From CAVZAB01 sp963773155 (GTDB taxonomy: Bacteria > Pseudomonadota > Alphaproteobacteria > Rhizobiales > Beijerinckiaceae), in contig CAVZAB010000008.1 of assembly GCA_963773155.1 (NCBI GenBank), positions 56,354-120,353 on the forward strand: a DNA stretch of 64,000 bases, in the 5' to 3' direction. Position 1 is the stretch's first letter. Each line of letters begins with the position of its first letter. The translations under genes were made by a program, and so were the position numbers. The notes under the pieces were generated by a model. The model saw only the letters and a program-made list of their open reading frames with translations, made no database searches and was not told the DNA's origin. Positions 1 through 9,700 of the stretch are shown here, in pieces.

Positions 1-1
1 C

Positions 2-2371
2 GCCTTCAGCACGATCCATCGCGACTTGAGTGAAGCGGAGGCCGCCTGGCTTGCGGCGCATGGGACGCTGTCGAGGATTGCGACGCTGCGGGCGATGGCG
101 CGCAGCAGCGACGCCAGCGCCGCGCTCGTTGAAATCAAGGCGGTCGAACCGACCTATCCCAGCCGCGGTCAGGTTTCGCTCGAACCGGCGCGCCCCTTGG
201 ACGACGCGCTTGCCTTGACCGGCGACCGCTACGGCATTGCCGCCGATCCCGCCCTTCTGGCAAGGCTTGGCCTCCATGTCGGGGATCCTTTGACGCTTGC
301 CAACCTTCCCGTCGACGTCCGCGCCGTTCTCCTTTCGGAGCCCGACAAATTGGCCGGCGGCATCGGCTTTGGCCCGCGCGTCCTGATGAGCGAGGCAGCC
401 CTGCGCGCCTCTGGTCTCATCCAGCCAGGCTCGTTGATCCGCTGGACCACCCGGGTGACGCTCGCCGATGCGGCTGGCCAGCCGCTCGACAATGCTGCGC
501 TCGATCGTTTTGTCGCTGCCGCCAATGCCGCCTTTCCGGCGGCCGGATGGGAGGTGCGGACGCGGTCGAATGTCTCGCCGAATTTCAGCCGGAATATCGA
601 GAGGTTCAGCCAATTCCTGAGCCTGGTCGGCCTGACCGCGCTGATCGTCGGCGGTGTCGGCATCGCCAATGCTGTTCGGCTCTACGTCGATCGGCAGCGC
701 CCGACGCTCGCAACCATGAAGGCGCTTGGCGCCTCCGGCACGCTTGTCTTCCTGATCGCGCTTTGCCAGGTGCTGGCCATGGCGCTGATCGGCATTGCGC
801 TAGGCCTTGGCATCGGCATCTGCCTACCGGTTCTGATCGTCGCGCTTTTCGGGCATTTGAGCCCGGTTCCCCTCAGCCCCGCTCTCTATCCGCGCGAACT
901 GGCACTCGGCGCCCTCTATGGGCTGTTGACCACATTGGTCTTTACTCTTGGCCCATTGGGGCGGGTCCACGATATAGCGGTATCCGCCTTGTTCCGGGAC
1001 CGGATCGCGCCGCAGGCCGTCTGGCCGCGCCGCCGCTATTGGATTCTTCAAGCCGCCGCCGCCGCGCTGCTTGCTGCCAGCGTGATCCTGCTTACCGCCG
1101 ACCGCAACCTGTCCCTCATCTATATCGGCGCCGCCGTTACGGCTTTTGTGCTGCTCCGGCTGGTCGGACAGGGCCTGATGGGGCTTGCCCGCCGCCTGCC
1201 GCACGCGCGCTGGACGGAATGGCGGCTTGCGGTCGGCAATATCCACCGGCCAGGCGCCTTGACCCCGTCGGTTGTCCTCTCGCTCGGCCTCGGGCTCGCC
1301 CTTCTGGTGACGCTGATTCTCATCGAGCACAATATTCGCGAGCAATTGAGCCGGGCCTTGCCGGGCCGGACGCCGAGCTTCTTCTTTATCGATATTCCGG
1401 ATTCGCAAATCCGCGATTTTGACCTTTTCCTCAAGGCGCAGGCGGCGGCCGATGCCAAGGTCGAGCACGTGCCGATGATGCGCGGACGGATTATCCGGCT
1501 CAAGGATCAAAGGTCGGAAACCGTCAAGGCGCCGGAAAACGCGAGTTGGGTTCTCGACGGGGACCGCGGCATCACCTATTCCGATCACCTGCCGGACGGC
1601 TCGACCCTGGCGGCCGGCGACTGGTGGCCGGCCGATTACGCCGGTCCGCCCTTGGTGTCGATCGAAAGGGACATCGCGCAAGGTCTGGGTCTCGCCATTG
1701 GCGACTCTTTGACCGTCAATGTTTTCGGGCGCAACATTGTCGCCCGGATCGCCAATTTTCGGGTTGTTGACTGGCGGACGCTCGGCATCAATTTCGTCCT
1801 GGTCTTTTCGCCCAATACTTTCCTCGGCGCGCCGCACGCCCATCTCGCAACCATCACCTTTGCCGACGCCGGCAATGTCGAACGCGACAGCCGCCTCGTG
1901 CGGGCTGTCGCCGCCGCCTATCCCGCGGTCAGCAGCGTGCGGGTCAAGGACGCACTCGATTCGGTGAACGGCATTGTCGCCGAATTGGCCTTTGCGATCC
2001 GCGCCGCCTCGGGCGTGGCGCTTGCGGCCTCGATTCTCGTCCTTGCCGGCGCGCTGGCCGCCCAGCAGAGCGCCAGGCTCTATGATGCCGTCATCCTGAA
2101 GACGCTGGGTGCGACCAGACGTCGCCTGCTGGTCGCCAATCTGCTGGAATATGCGCTTTTGGGCTCGGCGACCGCCCTGTTCGGCCTGCTGGCCGGGACG
2201 CTCGCCGCCTGGTACATCGTCACCCGGATTATGAAGTTCGGTTTCCTGGTCGCTTGGTCGCCGGCGATCGTGGCGGCGCTCGCGGCGCTGCTGGTCACGG
2301 TCCTTCTGGGGCTGATCGGCACTTGGCGCAGTCTCGGGCTCAAGCCCGGCCCGTATTTGCGCGACCTCTAG
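2..2371 (+). CDS. FtsX/YbbP-type ABC transporter permease (5' end outside window)
   Basis: The frame is open from base 2, so the gene begins upstream of the window; the TTG at 26 is only the first in-window start codon. The visible part is about 789 residues. It has the layout of large YbbP/MacB-like permeases: a periplasmic stretch, a block of hydrophobic helices (about residues 205-385), a second large periplasmic domain, then a C-terminal FtsX domain with three helices ending in PGPYLRDL. Such permeases pair with a LolD/YbbA-like ATPase, normally encoded just upstream, and are linked to lipoprotein or hydrophobic-compound export. Substrate is not readable from the sequence. Confidence 0.85.
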   Translation, partial: AFSTIHRDLSEAEAAWLAAHGTLSRIATLRAMARSSDASAALVEIKAVEPTYPSRGQVSLEPARPLDDALALTGDRYGIAADPALLARLGLHVGDPLTLANLPVDVRAVLLSEPDKLAGGIGFGPRVLMSEAALRASGLIQPGSLIRWTTRVTLADAAGQPLDNAALDRFVAAANAAFPAAGWEVRTRSNVSPNFSRNIERFSQFLSLVGLTALIVGGVGIANAVRLYVDRQRPTLATMKALGASGTLVFLIALCQVLAMALIGIALGLGIGICLPVLIVALFGHLSPVPLSPALYPRELALGALYGLLTTLVFTLGPLGRVHDIAVSALFRDRIAPQAVWPRRRYWILQAAAAALLAASVILLTADRNLSLIYIGAAVTAFVLLRLVGQGLMGLARRLPHARWTEWRLAVGNIHRPGALTPSVVLSLGLGLALLVTLILIEHNIREQLSRALPGRTPSFFFIDIPDSQIRDFDLFLKAQAAADAKVEHVPMMRGRIIRLKDQRSETVKAPENASWVLDGDRGITYSDHLPDGSTLAAGDWWPADYAGPPLVSIERDIAQGLGLAIGDSLTVNVFGRNIVARIANFRVVDWRTLGINFVLVFSPNTFLGAPHAHLATITFADAGNVERDSRLVRAVAAAYPAVSSVRVKDALDSVNGIVAELAFAIRAASGVALAASILVLAGALAAQQSARLYDAVILKTLGATRRRLLVANLLEYALLGSATALFGLLAGTLAAWYIVTRIMKFGFLVAWSPAIVAALAALLVTVLLGLIGTWRSLGLKPGPYLRDL

Positions 2372-2480
2372 TTGGGGTTAAAGGTCGGGGCTGCTGCCCT
2401 TGTATCGCCAATCCCGCCGATCCATATTATAGAGCGGGTGCATTTCAGCGTTCTGCTGAAACCCAACTTACGAGGAAATC

Positions 2481-3245
2481 ATGTCTGACTTCGACCGTTA
2501 TTCCAATGCTCGGTTGCGGGCCGGAACACAGGCCGGCGTCGAAATCGACCAGGGCCTGCGCGCCTTCATGCTCGGCGTCTATAATTACATGACCCTGGGA
2601 TTGGCGATCACTGGTCTGGCCGCCTTCGCCGTCAACCGGCTGGCTGTCGTCCAAACGGGGGCGTTGGGGCGGGGGATCGAGCTGACCGGCTTTGGCGCGG
2701 CGCTCTACACGTCGCCGCTCAAATGGCTGGTGATGCTGCTGCCGCTGGCCTTTGTCTTCTATTTTTCGGCCGGGCTCGAGCGGATGTCGGCGCAAACGGC
2801 GAAACTTGTATTTTTCCTGTTCGCGGCCGCCATGGGCGTTTCAATGTCGTCGATCGCGCTGGTCTTTGGTGGCACCACCATCGCCCGGGCGTTCTTTGCG
2901 ACCGCGGCTGCTTTCGCCGCTTTGAGCCTTTACGGCTATACGACGAAGCGCGATCTGACCGCCTTTGGATCGTTTCTGATCATGGGCCTCGTCGGCCTGA
3001 TCATTGCGATGCTGTTGAACCTGTTCCTGCAGAGCAGCGCGCTGCAATTTGCCCTGTCGATGGTCGGCGTCGTGATCTTTGCCGGTTTGACCGCCTGGGA
3101 TACCCAGACGATCAAGGAGATGTATTTTGTTGGCGATCACCCGGAAATCGCGGCGAAGAAGTCGATCAACGGGGCACTGCGCCTTTATCTCGACTTCATC
3201 AACATGTTCCAATTGCTGCTGAGCTTCATGCGCGGCAGCGATTGA
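2481..3245 (+). CDS. Bax inhibitor-1/YccA family membrane protein
   Basis: 254 residues, the normal size for the family. A short soluble N-terminus is followed by about seven hydrophobic segments, as in bacterial BI-1/YccA/YbhL proteins. The conserved region TAWDTQTIKEMY near residue 205 and the C-terminal LYLDFINMFQLLL are characteristic. Members act in the inner membrane; YccA modulates FtsH and the BsYetJ homologue is a pH-sensitive calcium leak channel, but the role here is inferred from family only. A purine-rich stretch precedes the ATG at 2481. It is a single gene ending at a strong hairpin. Confidence 0.93.
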   Translation: MSDFDRYSNARLRAGTQAGVEIDQGLRAFMLGVYNYMTLGLAITGLAAFAVNRLAVVQTGALGRGIELTGFGAALYTSPLKWLVMLLPLAFVFYFSAGLERMSAQTAKLVFFLFAAAMGVSMSSIALVFGGTTIARAFFATAAAFAALSLYGYTTKRDLTAFGSFLIMGLVGLIIAMLLNLFLQSSALQFALSMVGVVIFAGLTAWDTQTIKEMYFVGDHPEIAAKKSINGALRLYLDFINMFQLLLSFMRGSD

Positions 3246-3260
3246 GGCTGACCGGCCAGG

Positions 3261-3285
3261 CCGGCCCCCGCCTAAAGGGGGCCGG
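3261..3285. terminator. GC-rich hairpin between convergent genes
   Basis: CCGGCCCCC (3261-3269) pairs perfectly with GGGGGCCGG (3277-3285) around a seven-base loop. It lies just after the Bax-inhibitor stop and overlaps the last codons of the DUF2794 gene on the other strand, so it could end transcription from both sides. There is no long T tract, so intrinsic termination is inferred from position and stem strength. Confidence 0.55.
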
Positions 3286-3718
3286 TGCTGCGCGGCAGCC
3301 GCCGCAAATCCGGGTCGACTAGCTTCAGCGACTTGTCGAGAACGGCGATGACACGGGCCAGTTCATGGCCGCGCTTAAGGATAAGACCGGTCGCCGTTAT
3401 CACCGAATAGGCGCCCTGCCGTCGTGCCTGGCTCGGCAATTTTTCGATCCGGTACAGCGGCACTTCGGTGGCCCGGCGGAAAATCGAGAACACCGCACGA
3501 TCCCGCAGAAAATCAATCGCATAATCGCGCCATTCGCCGCAGGCGACCATGCGGCCGTACAGGTTGAGAATGGTCGCAAGTTCGCGCCTCTCGAAACAGA
3601 CCGGCGCGCCGGCGGCGGGGCTTGGCACTGGCGTGACGGCTGACGCCCTGTCAGTTCGGCAGATCCGGACGCCCTCAGCCGGATCTGCGCGCATCGCCGG
3701 CGGTTCGAACTCGCTCAT
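3272..3718 (-). CDS. DUF2794 domain-containing protein
   Basis: 148 residues. From about residue 42 the sequence matches the alphaproteobacterial DUF2794 family: FERRELATILNLYGRMVA, EWRDYAIDFLRDRAVFSIFRR, then QGAYSVITATGLILKRGHEL. The first 40 residues are a variable, Pro/Ala-rich lead. The family has no established function; it is soluble, without signal peptide or membrane segment. It is read away from htpG, leaving a 379-base divergent region between them. Confidence 0.9.
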   Translation of the reverse strand: MSEFEPPAMRADPAEGVRICRTDRASAVTPVPSPAAGAPVCFERRELATILNLYGRMVACGEWRDYAIDFLRDRAVFSIFRRATEVPLYRIEKLPSQARRQGAYSVITATGLILKRGHELARVIAVLDKSLKLVDPDLRRLPRSTGPL

Positions 3719-4034
3719 CGCGCCTCCCTGACCAGTATGATCGCGCGAACGCCCCTGTCAGGCAAGCCTGCCAAGCTTCGAAGGCTGGCCAAAATCACAG
3801 TTTCGCCGCTTTCCGGCCCATGGGTCGCCCCAGTGGGATTGCATCCTTCTGCTTAAGTTGTCTCGATGGTCCGGCTGGCACGCTTTCCGGATTTTGTCAG
3901 CCCCCCAGCCCCTCCGGGCGGCAGGGCCAATCGGACCTTGATTGAGCGCGAGACAATGGTGGACCGGCCGCGAGCTTAGCTCCGGCCGGTCCTTTTTTGG
4001 CCGCGCGAACGGTCCGCTCTCCGAGCCTCTGCGA

Positions 4035-4063
4035 CTTGAAACTCGGCCCGGAAGCGGCGATAT
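4035..4063 (+). promoter_or_regulatory. Heat-shock (sigma-32-like) promoter for htpG
   Basis: CTTGAA at 4035-4040 is followed after exactly 17 bases by CGATAT at 4058-4063. CTTGAA is the RpoH -35 consensus; the -10 is a partial match. A start near 4070 would give a leader of about 28 nt before the GTG at 4098. The rest of the 3719-4097 divergent region shows nothing else I can assign. The call is from motif, spacing and gene identity; no start site is measured. Confidence 0.5.
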
Positions 4064-4097
4064 CAGCGCAAGACAGTGTGGCCAGGAGAAGAGAGCC

Positions 4098-6011
4098 GTG
4101 AGCATAGGACCGGATACCGAGGCCGAGAGCCAAGCCGAGACCCATGTCTTTCAAGCCGACGTGGCTCGGCTGCTGCACCTGATGGTGCATTCGGTCTATT
4201 CGGAGCGCGACATTTTCCTGCGCGAATTGGTGTCGAACGCGGCCGATGCCTGCGAAAAACTGCGCTACGAGGCGATCGCCAGGCCTGAGCTTGTCGGCCA
4301 ATCGCCGGGCTTTGCGATCAGCATTGCCCTGTATCCAGACGAGGCCAAGCTGAGCGTGACGGACAACGGCATCGGCATGAGCCGCAGCGATCTCGAGGAA
4401 GGGCTTGGAACCATTGCCAATTCTGGCACGCGCGCCTTTCTCGAGAAAATCAACGCGAAGGACGACGGGACGGGAATCGGGGCCCAATTGATTGGCCAGT
4501 TCGGGATCGGCTTTTACTCTGCCTTCATGGCTGCCGACCACGTCGTCGTCGAAACCCGCCGAGCCGGCGAGGCGCAAGCCTGGCGCTGGTCGTCGGCGGG
4601 CAAGGGTTCCTACGAGATTGCCCCACTTGCCGACGATGCAGCGCCGCTGTGTGGTACCAGGGTGAGCCTGCACTTGTCGGAGGCTGGGCGGCCGTTTCTC
4701 GATGCCGGCCGGATCGAACGATTGATCCGCGAGCATTCGGCTGCGGTCACCGTGCCGATTGATCTGATCGACAAGCCGGGCGAGGCGCCGCGGCGGATCA
4801 GCGACGGCGCCGCTCTGTGGGCCAAGCCCAAAGCGACTATTTCGGAGACGGATTACAGCGAATTCTATCGTGAACTCGCCCATCAATTCGACCAACCGGC
4901 GTTGACGCTGCACTGGCATGCGGAGGGTCGGCATGATTACGATGTCCTAGCCTTTGTTCCGGGCTCGCGCCCCTTCGATCTGTTTGATCCGCAGCGCAAG
5001 GGCAGGGTCAGGCTCTATGTCCGGCGGGTGCTGATCTCGCCTCATGCCGACCTATTGCCGGGCTGGCTCCGCTTCGTGCGCATGGTCGTCGATTCGGTCG
5101 ACCTGCCGCTCAATGTCTCGCGCGAGATGATCCAAGAGAGTCCGATTCTGGCGACGATCCGCAAAGCGGTCACCAGCCGGATCGTCCAGGAACTCGGCAA
5201 ATTTGCCGAAGGCGAACCGGAGAAATACCGCAAGTTCTGGGACAATTTCGGGGCGGTCTTGAAGGAGGGCCTTTATGAGGACCCCGACCGCCGTGACGGT
5301 TTGTTCAAACTCGCCCGCTTTTCCTCGACGCTTGAGGCCGAACCGACCCGGACGCTCGAGGCCTATGTCAAGGCGCTGCGGCCAAACCAGACCGCGATCT
5401 ACTATCTGCTGGGCGAAGACGCCAAACGGCTTGCTGCCAGCCCGCAGTTGGAAGGCTACCGGGCCCGCGGCATCGAGGTCCTATTGCTGCCGGACCCGGT
5501 CGACGCCTTCTGGGTGACGACGGCCGTAGGCTATGATGGCAAACCGTTCAAATCCGTCTCGCAAGGGGCGGCCGATATTGAGGCGGTAGCGTTGCAGGAC
5601 GAGCGGCCGCGGTCGGATCCGCAGCTGACGGCCAGTCTCGCGACGCTATTTGCCTTCGTCAAACAATGCCTCGCTAACGAGGTCGAGGACGTCCGCAGGT
5701 CCGAACGGCTGACTGAGAGCCCGGCCTGCCTGGTCGCGTCGGCCGCTGGTCCAGACCGGCACCTGCAGCGCCTGCTTGCCGGGCACGGCCAGGCAGTCGA
5801 GACCGCCAAACCGGTGCTCGAATTGAACGCGACACATCCGCTGATTGCTGGCCTCGCCGAACGCCTGCAGAGCGGCAAGGACACGACGGTGATCGAGGAT
5901 GCGGCCTGGCTCCTCTTCGAAGAGGCCCGGCTGATCGACGGGGAGGCGCCGGCCGATCCCGCGGGCCTGGCCAAGCGGATGAACCGGCTGATCGGCATCG
6001 CACTCGGCTGA
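4098..6011 (+). CDS. htpG: Molecular chaperone HtpG (Hsp90)
   Basis: The GTG at 4098 is chosen over upstream in-frame starts because AGGAGA lies about eight bases before it and it gives 637 residues, close to E. coli HtpG (624). The GHKL ATPase motifs are present: ELVSNAADA (43-51) with the ATP-binding Asn, DNGIGM, GTIANSGT and QFGIGFYSAFM. Middle and C-terminal dimerisation domains follow without interruption. HtpG is a cytosolic ATP-dependent chaperone dimer. The CTTGAA/CGATAT pair upstream suggests RpoH control. Its stop is four bases from the convergent gene. Confidence 0.97.
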   Translation: MSIGPDTEAESQAETHVFQADVARLLHLMVHSVYSERDIFLRELVSNAADACEKLRYEAIARPELVGQSPGFAISIALYPDEAKLSVTDNGIGMSRSDLEEGLGTIANSGTRAFLEKINAKDDGTGIGAQLIGQFGIGFYSAFMAADHVVVETRRAGEAQAWRWSSAGKGSYEIAPLADDAAPLCGTRVSLHLSEAGRPFLDAGRIERLIREHSAAVTVPIDLIDKPGEAPRRISDGAALWAKPKATISETDYSEFYRELAHQFDQPALTLHWHAEGRHDYDVLAFVPGSRPFDLFDPQRKGRVRLYVRRVLISPHADLLPGWLRFVRMVVDSVDLPLNVSREMIQESPILATIRKAVTSRIVQELGKFAEGEPEKYRKFWDNFGAVLKEGLYEDPDRRDGLFKLARFSSTLEAEPTRTLEAYVKALRPNQTAIYYLLGEDAKRLAASPQLEGYRARGIEVLLLPDPVDAFWVTTAVGYDGKPFKSVSQGAADIEAVALQDERPRSDPQLTASLATLFAFVKQCLANEVEDVRRSERLTESPACLVASAAGPDRHLQRLLAGHGQAVETAKPVLELNATHPLIAGLAERLQSGKDTTVIEDAAWLLFEEARLIDGEAPADPAGLAKRMNRLIGIALG

Positions 6012-6015
6012 GCGG

Positions 6016-6627
6016 CTAGCGGGCCTGGCTGTGGTAGGCATCATTGGGCCGCATGTCGACGGCGGCGGCCATGCGGTTCGACTGGTTGAAAAAGGCGGCG
6101 ACGGCGGCAATGTCCCAAATATCGGCCTCGTTGAAGCCCACCCGGCGCAAGGCGTCCCGCTCGGCCTCCCCCACATAGGCCTCGCGGGTCAATTGGGCGG
6201 CAAAATCCAGCATGCTGCGCCAGCGCGGCGAGAGGGTGGCGACGCGATAATTCATCGCCAGCATTTCGCCCAATTTCGGATCGCCGGACAATGCCCTGAC
6301 CGCGGCGCCATGCGCCGTCAAACAATAGAAGCAGCGGTTTTCGGCTGAGACGACCACCGCGATCATTTCCCGCTCGAGCTTGGATAGGCCGGATGGCCCC
6401 AGCATCAATTCGTTGTAGAAGGCGACGAAGGCCTCGAGTTTCGCGCCATTATGGGCGTAGGCCAGGAGCACATTGGGAACGAACCCTATTTTTTCCCGGC
6501 ATTTCGAAAAATAGGCCTCCATCGGCGGCGAAAGGGCGGCGATCGGCAGGTCGAGCGCCATGATTGCTTGGTTGTCCTTGCCGCGGCCTCTTGCGGCTTT
6601 CGATCGAGGCTTTGCAACACCCGCCAT
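6016..6627 (-). CDS. Peroxidase-related protein, AhpD/carboxymuconolactone decarboxylase family
   Basis: 203 residues, all-alpha, with the AhpD-like core SxxNRCFYCLTAHGAAVR near residues 108-125. That gives a Cys-x-x-Cys/His pair (C, Y, C, L, T, A, H) of the kind that acts as redox centre in AhpD-like proteins. The start at 6627 has GGGGAGAG in front; an internal Met 22 residues later (6561) is an alternative because homologues often begin MALDLP. Likely a cytosolic alkylhydroperoxidase-type protein; substrate unknown. It ends against htpG and is divergent from the glutamate dehydrogenase gene. Confidence 0.85.
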   Translation of the reverse strand: MAGVAKPRSKAARGRGKDNQAIMALDLPIAALSPPMEAYFSKCREKIGFVPNVLLAYAHNGAKLEAFVAFYNELMLGPSGLSKLEREMIAVVVSAENRCFYCLTAHGAAVRALSGDPKLGEMLAMNYRVATLSPRWRSMLDFAAQLTREAYVGEAERDALRRVGFNEADIWDIAAVAAFFNQSNRMAAAVDMRPNDAYHSQAR

Positions 6628-6734
6628 TTGGCTCTCCCCGCCGGTTCGGCTATCGTCCCTTCAAATTAGCGCGAACCCGACCCATTCGCCATCGCCCCAC
6701 CGCGGTGGGCGAGCGGAAGCGAGGAGTTGCCGTG

Positions 6735-9700
6735 ATGCGCCAGGACGCCCCGCTTGCACTCATCGAAGAGGCGGCGCGTCTGGCGCCGGGCCTGCCGGCC
6801 AACTTTGTTGCGGCGCTATTCGGGCGCGCCGCCCCCGAGGATCTCGCCGCCTATAAGGCCGCCGATCTGGCGGCACTCGCGGCGGGCGCTTTTGCGCAAC
6901 TTAGCCAGCCGCGGCCGCACGGCCGTCATCTGCTGCGCATCGGCGAGCCGCCAGCCGGCCTGGGCAGCGATATTACCCTCATCGAGATCGTTAACGACAA
7001 TATGCCCTTTCTGCTCGATTCGACGCTCGCCGAGATCGCCGAGCACGGGGTTGAGCTGCGTCTTGTCGCCCACCCGATCGTGGCGGTCGAACGCGATAGC
7101 GAAGGCCGGCTAACGGGTTTCGGCGGCCTCGCTTCGCAAGCCGAACCGGCGCTGCGGCGCGAAAGCCTCATTCAGATTCACGTCGAGCGGATCATCGATG
7201 CGGCCCGCATCGACAGGCTCAGCGAGGGGCTCGATCGGGTCTATGCGGATGTCCGGGTCAGTGTCGCCGATTGGCGGGCGATGCGGGCGCGAATCGGCGC
7301 CGCCATTGCCGAGTACAAGGCCAATCCGCCGCCGCTTGCGGCCGACGAGGTCGCCGAAGCGATTGCCTTTCTGGAATGGCTCGAGGACGATAATTTTACC
7401 TTCCTCGGGCTGCGTGAATACCGGCTCGAAGCAACCGCCTCGGGCGCCGGCGCCTATCAGCTCGATGCGCTCGGCGGCAGCGGCCTTGGCACGCTGCGCG
7501 ACCCCGCTGTCCGGGTGCTCAAACGCGGCCGCGAATTGGTGACGGTGACGCCGGAAGTTCTCGAGTTCTTGCGCGAACCCCATCCGCTGATCATTACCAA
7601 GGCCAATGTCAAATCTCGGGTCCACCGGCGCGTCCACATGGATTACGTCGGCATCAAAATGTTCGGTCAGGATGGCCGGCTCGAAGGCGAACTGCGGCTC
7701 GTCGGCCTGTTCACCGCGAGCGCCTATACCGGATCGACCCAGGACATTCCCTATCTGCGCTTGAAGGTGGCGCGCGTGCTCACGCTTGCTCGTCTCGATC
7801 CCTCCAGCCATTCCGGCAAGGTATTGACAAGCGTCCTCGAATCCTATCCGCGCGACGAATTGTTCCAAGTCGACATCGACACGCTCAGCCATTTTTCTGG
7901 CGAGATCGCTCGCTTGTACGAACGACCGCGTCTGCGCGTTCTGGCACGGCCGGACCGGTTCGACCGCTTCGTTTCGATCCTCACTTTCATTCCGCGTGAT
8001 CGCTACGACACCAGGGTAAGACAACGGGTCGGCGACTATTTGCGCCAGGCCTATAGGGGGCGCCTGTCGGCGGTCTATCCCTTCTATCCGGAAGGGCCGC
8101 TGGTGCGGACCCATTACATCATCGGGCGCGACGAAGGCGCAACCCCGGAAATTGGCCGGCCGGCGCTCGAAGCGGCGGTTGCGGCCATCGTGCGCACCTG
8201 GTCCGACGCGCTCTCCGACGCCTTGGGCGAAAAATTCGGGGATGCCGGCCGCCGCCTCGCCGAAACCTATGCGACCGCCTTTTCGGCGGCCTATATGGAA
8301 GCCTATCCCGTCGACCAGGCTCTCGCCGACATTGCGATCATCGAGAAATTGTCGCCGGCCCGGCCGCGCCGGTTCGTCGTGGCGCACAAGCCGGGCGAGC
8401 CGCGGCCTTCTATCCGCCTCAAGGTCTTCGCCTTTGATCGGCCGATACCGCTTTCCGAACGCGTGCCGCGGCTCGAACAAATGGGATTCAACGTGGTCAG
8501 CGAACAGACCCACGAGGTGAACCGGGGTCGAGAGCGGCCGACAATATGGCTGCATGACATGGCGCTTGAACCGCGGGCCCTGGGCGAGGTTGACGGCGAA
8601 AAAATCGAGGCCATGCTGGCGACGATCTTCCGCGGCGAGGCGGAAAGTGACGGCTTCAATGCGCTGGTGCTGCAGGCGGGGCTCGGCTGGCGCGAAATTG
8701 TCATTCTGCGCACCCTGGCACGCTATCTGCGGCAGATCCGCATCGGCTATTCGCAAGATTACATGTGGGACACGCTGTGCAAATATCCGGCCCATGCCAA
8801 GGCGCTGGTCGACTTGTTCAACTGCCGCTTCGATCCACACGCCGACTTGTCGGGCGGATCGCGGGCCGACCACGAGCGGCGCATCCACCAGCAATTCGAT
8901 GCGCTTCTCGCCGAAGTCGCCAGTCTGGACGAAGACAATATTCTGCGCCGCTTTCGCAATCTTATCGGCGCCGCGGTCCGGACCAATTTCTATCAATTGG
9001 CCGCCGACGGCCTGCCGAGCAGCACGATCGCGCTGAAGTTTGACAGTTCGATGATCGACGACCTGCCGCTGCCGCGGCCGCTCTATGAAATCACCGTCTA
9101 CAGCCCGCGAGTCGAAGGGATTCATCTGCGCTTCGGCAAGGTCGCGCGTGGCGGCCTGCGCTGGTCCGACCGGCCGCAGGATTTCCGCACCGAAGTCCTC
9201 GGTCTCGTCAAGGCGCAGCAAGTCAAGAATGCGGTCATCGTTCCGGTCGGTGCCAAGGGCGGATTTGTGGCCAAAATGCTGCCTGCCGCGGGGACGCGCG
9301 AGGCCTGGTTGAACGAGGGCGTTGCCGCTTATCGGCTGTTCGTCGGCACGTTGCTCGCCGTGACCGACAATATCGACGCCGATCGGGTCGTCGGACCGAG
9401 CCAGACCGTCTGCCATGACGGCGATGACCCCTATCTGGTGGTTGCCGCCGACAAGGGTACCGCAACCTTTTCGGATCTTGCCAATCAGCTCGCCCTCGAC
9501 CGGCATTTCTGGCTTGGCGACGCCTTTGCCTCTGGCGGCTCGGCCGGTTACGACCACAAGAAAATGGGGATTACGGCGCGCGGCGCCTGGGAGGCGGTCA
9601 AACGGCATTTTCGGGAAATTGACATCGACATCCAGAGCCAGCCGTTCACGGTCGTCGGCATTGGCGACATGTCGGGCGACGTTTTCGGCAATGGCATGCT

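Noticed and set aside
7110..9608. Minus-strand open frame of 832 codons
   Set aside because: It lies fully inside the glutamate dehydrogenase gene, its product is Arg/Asp-rich without any family resemblance, and it reflects GC-rich codon bias.
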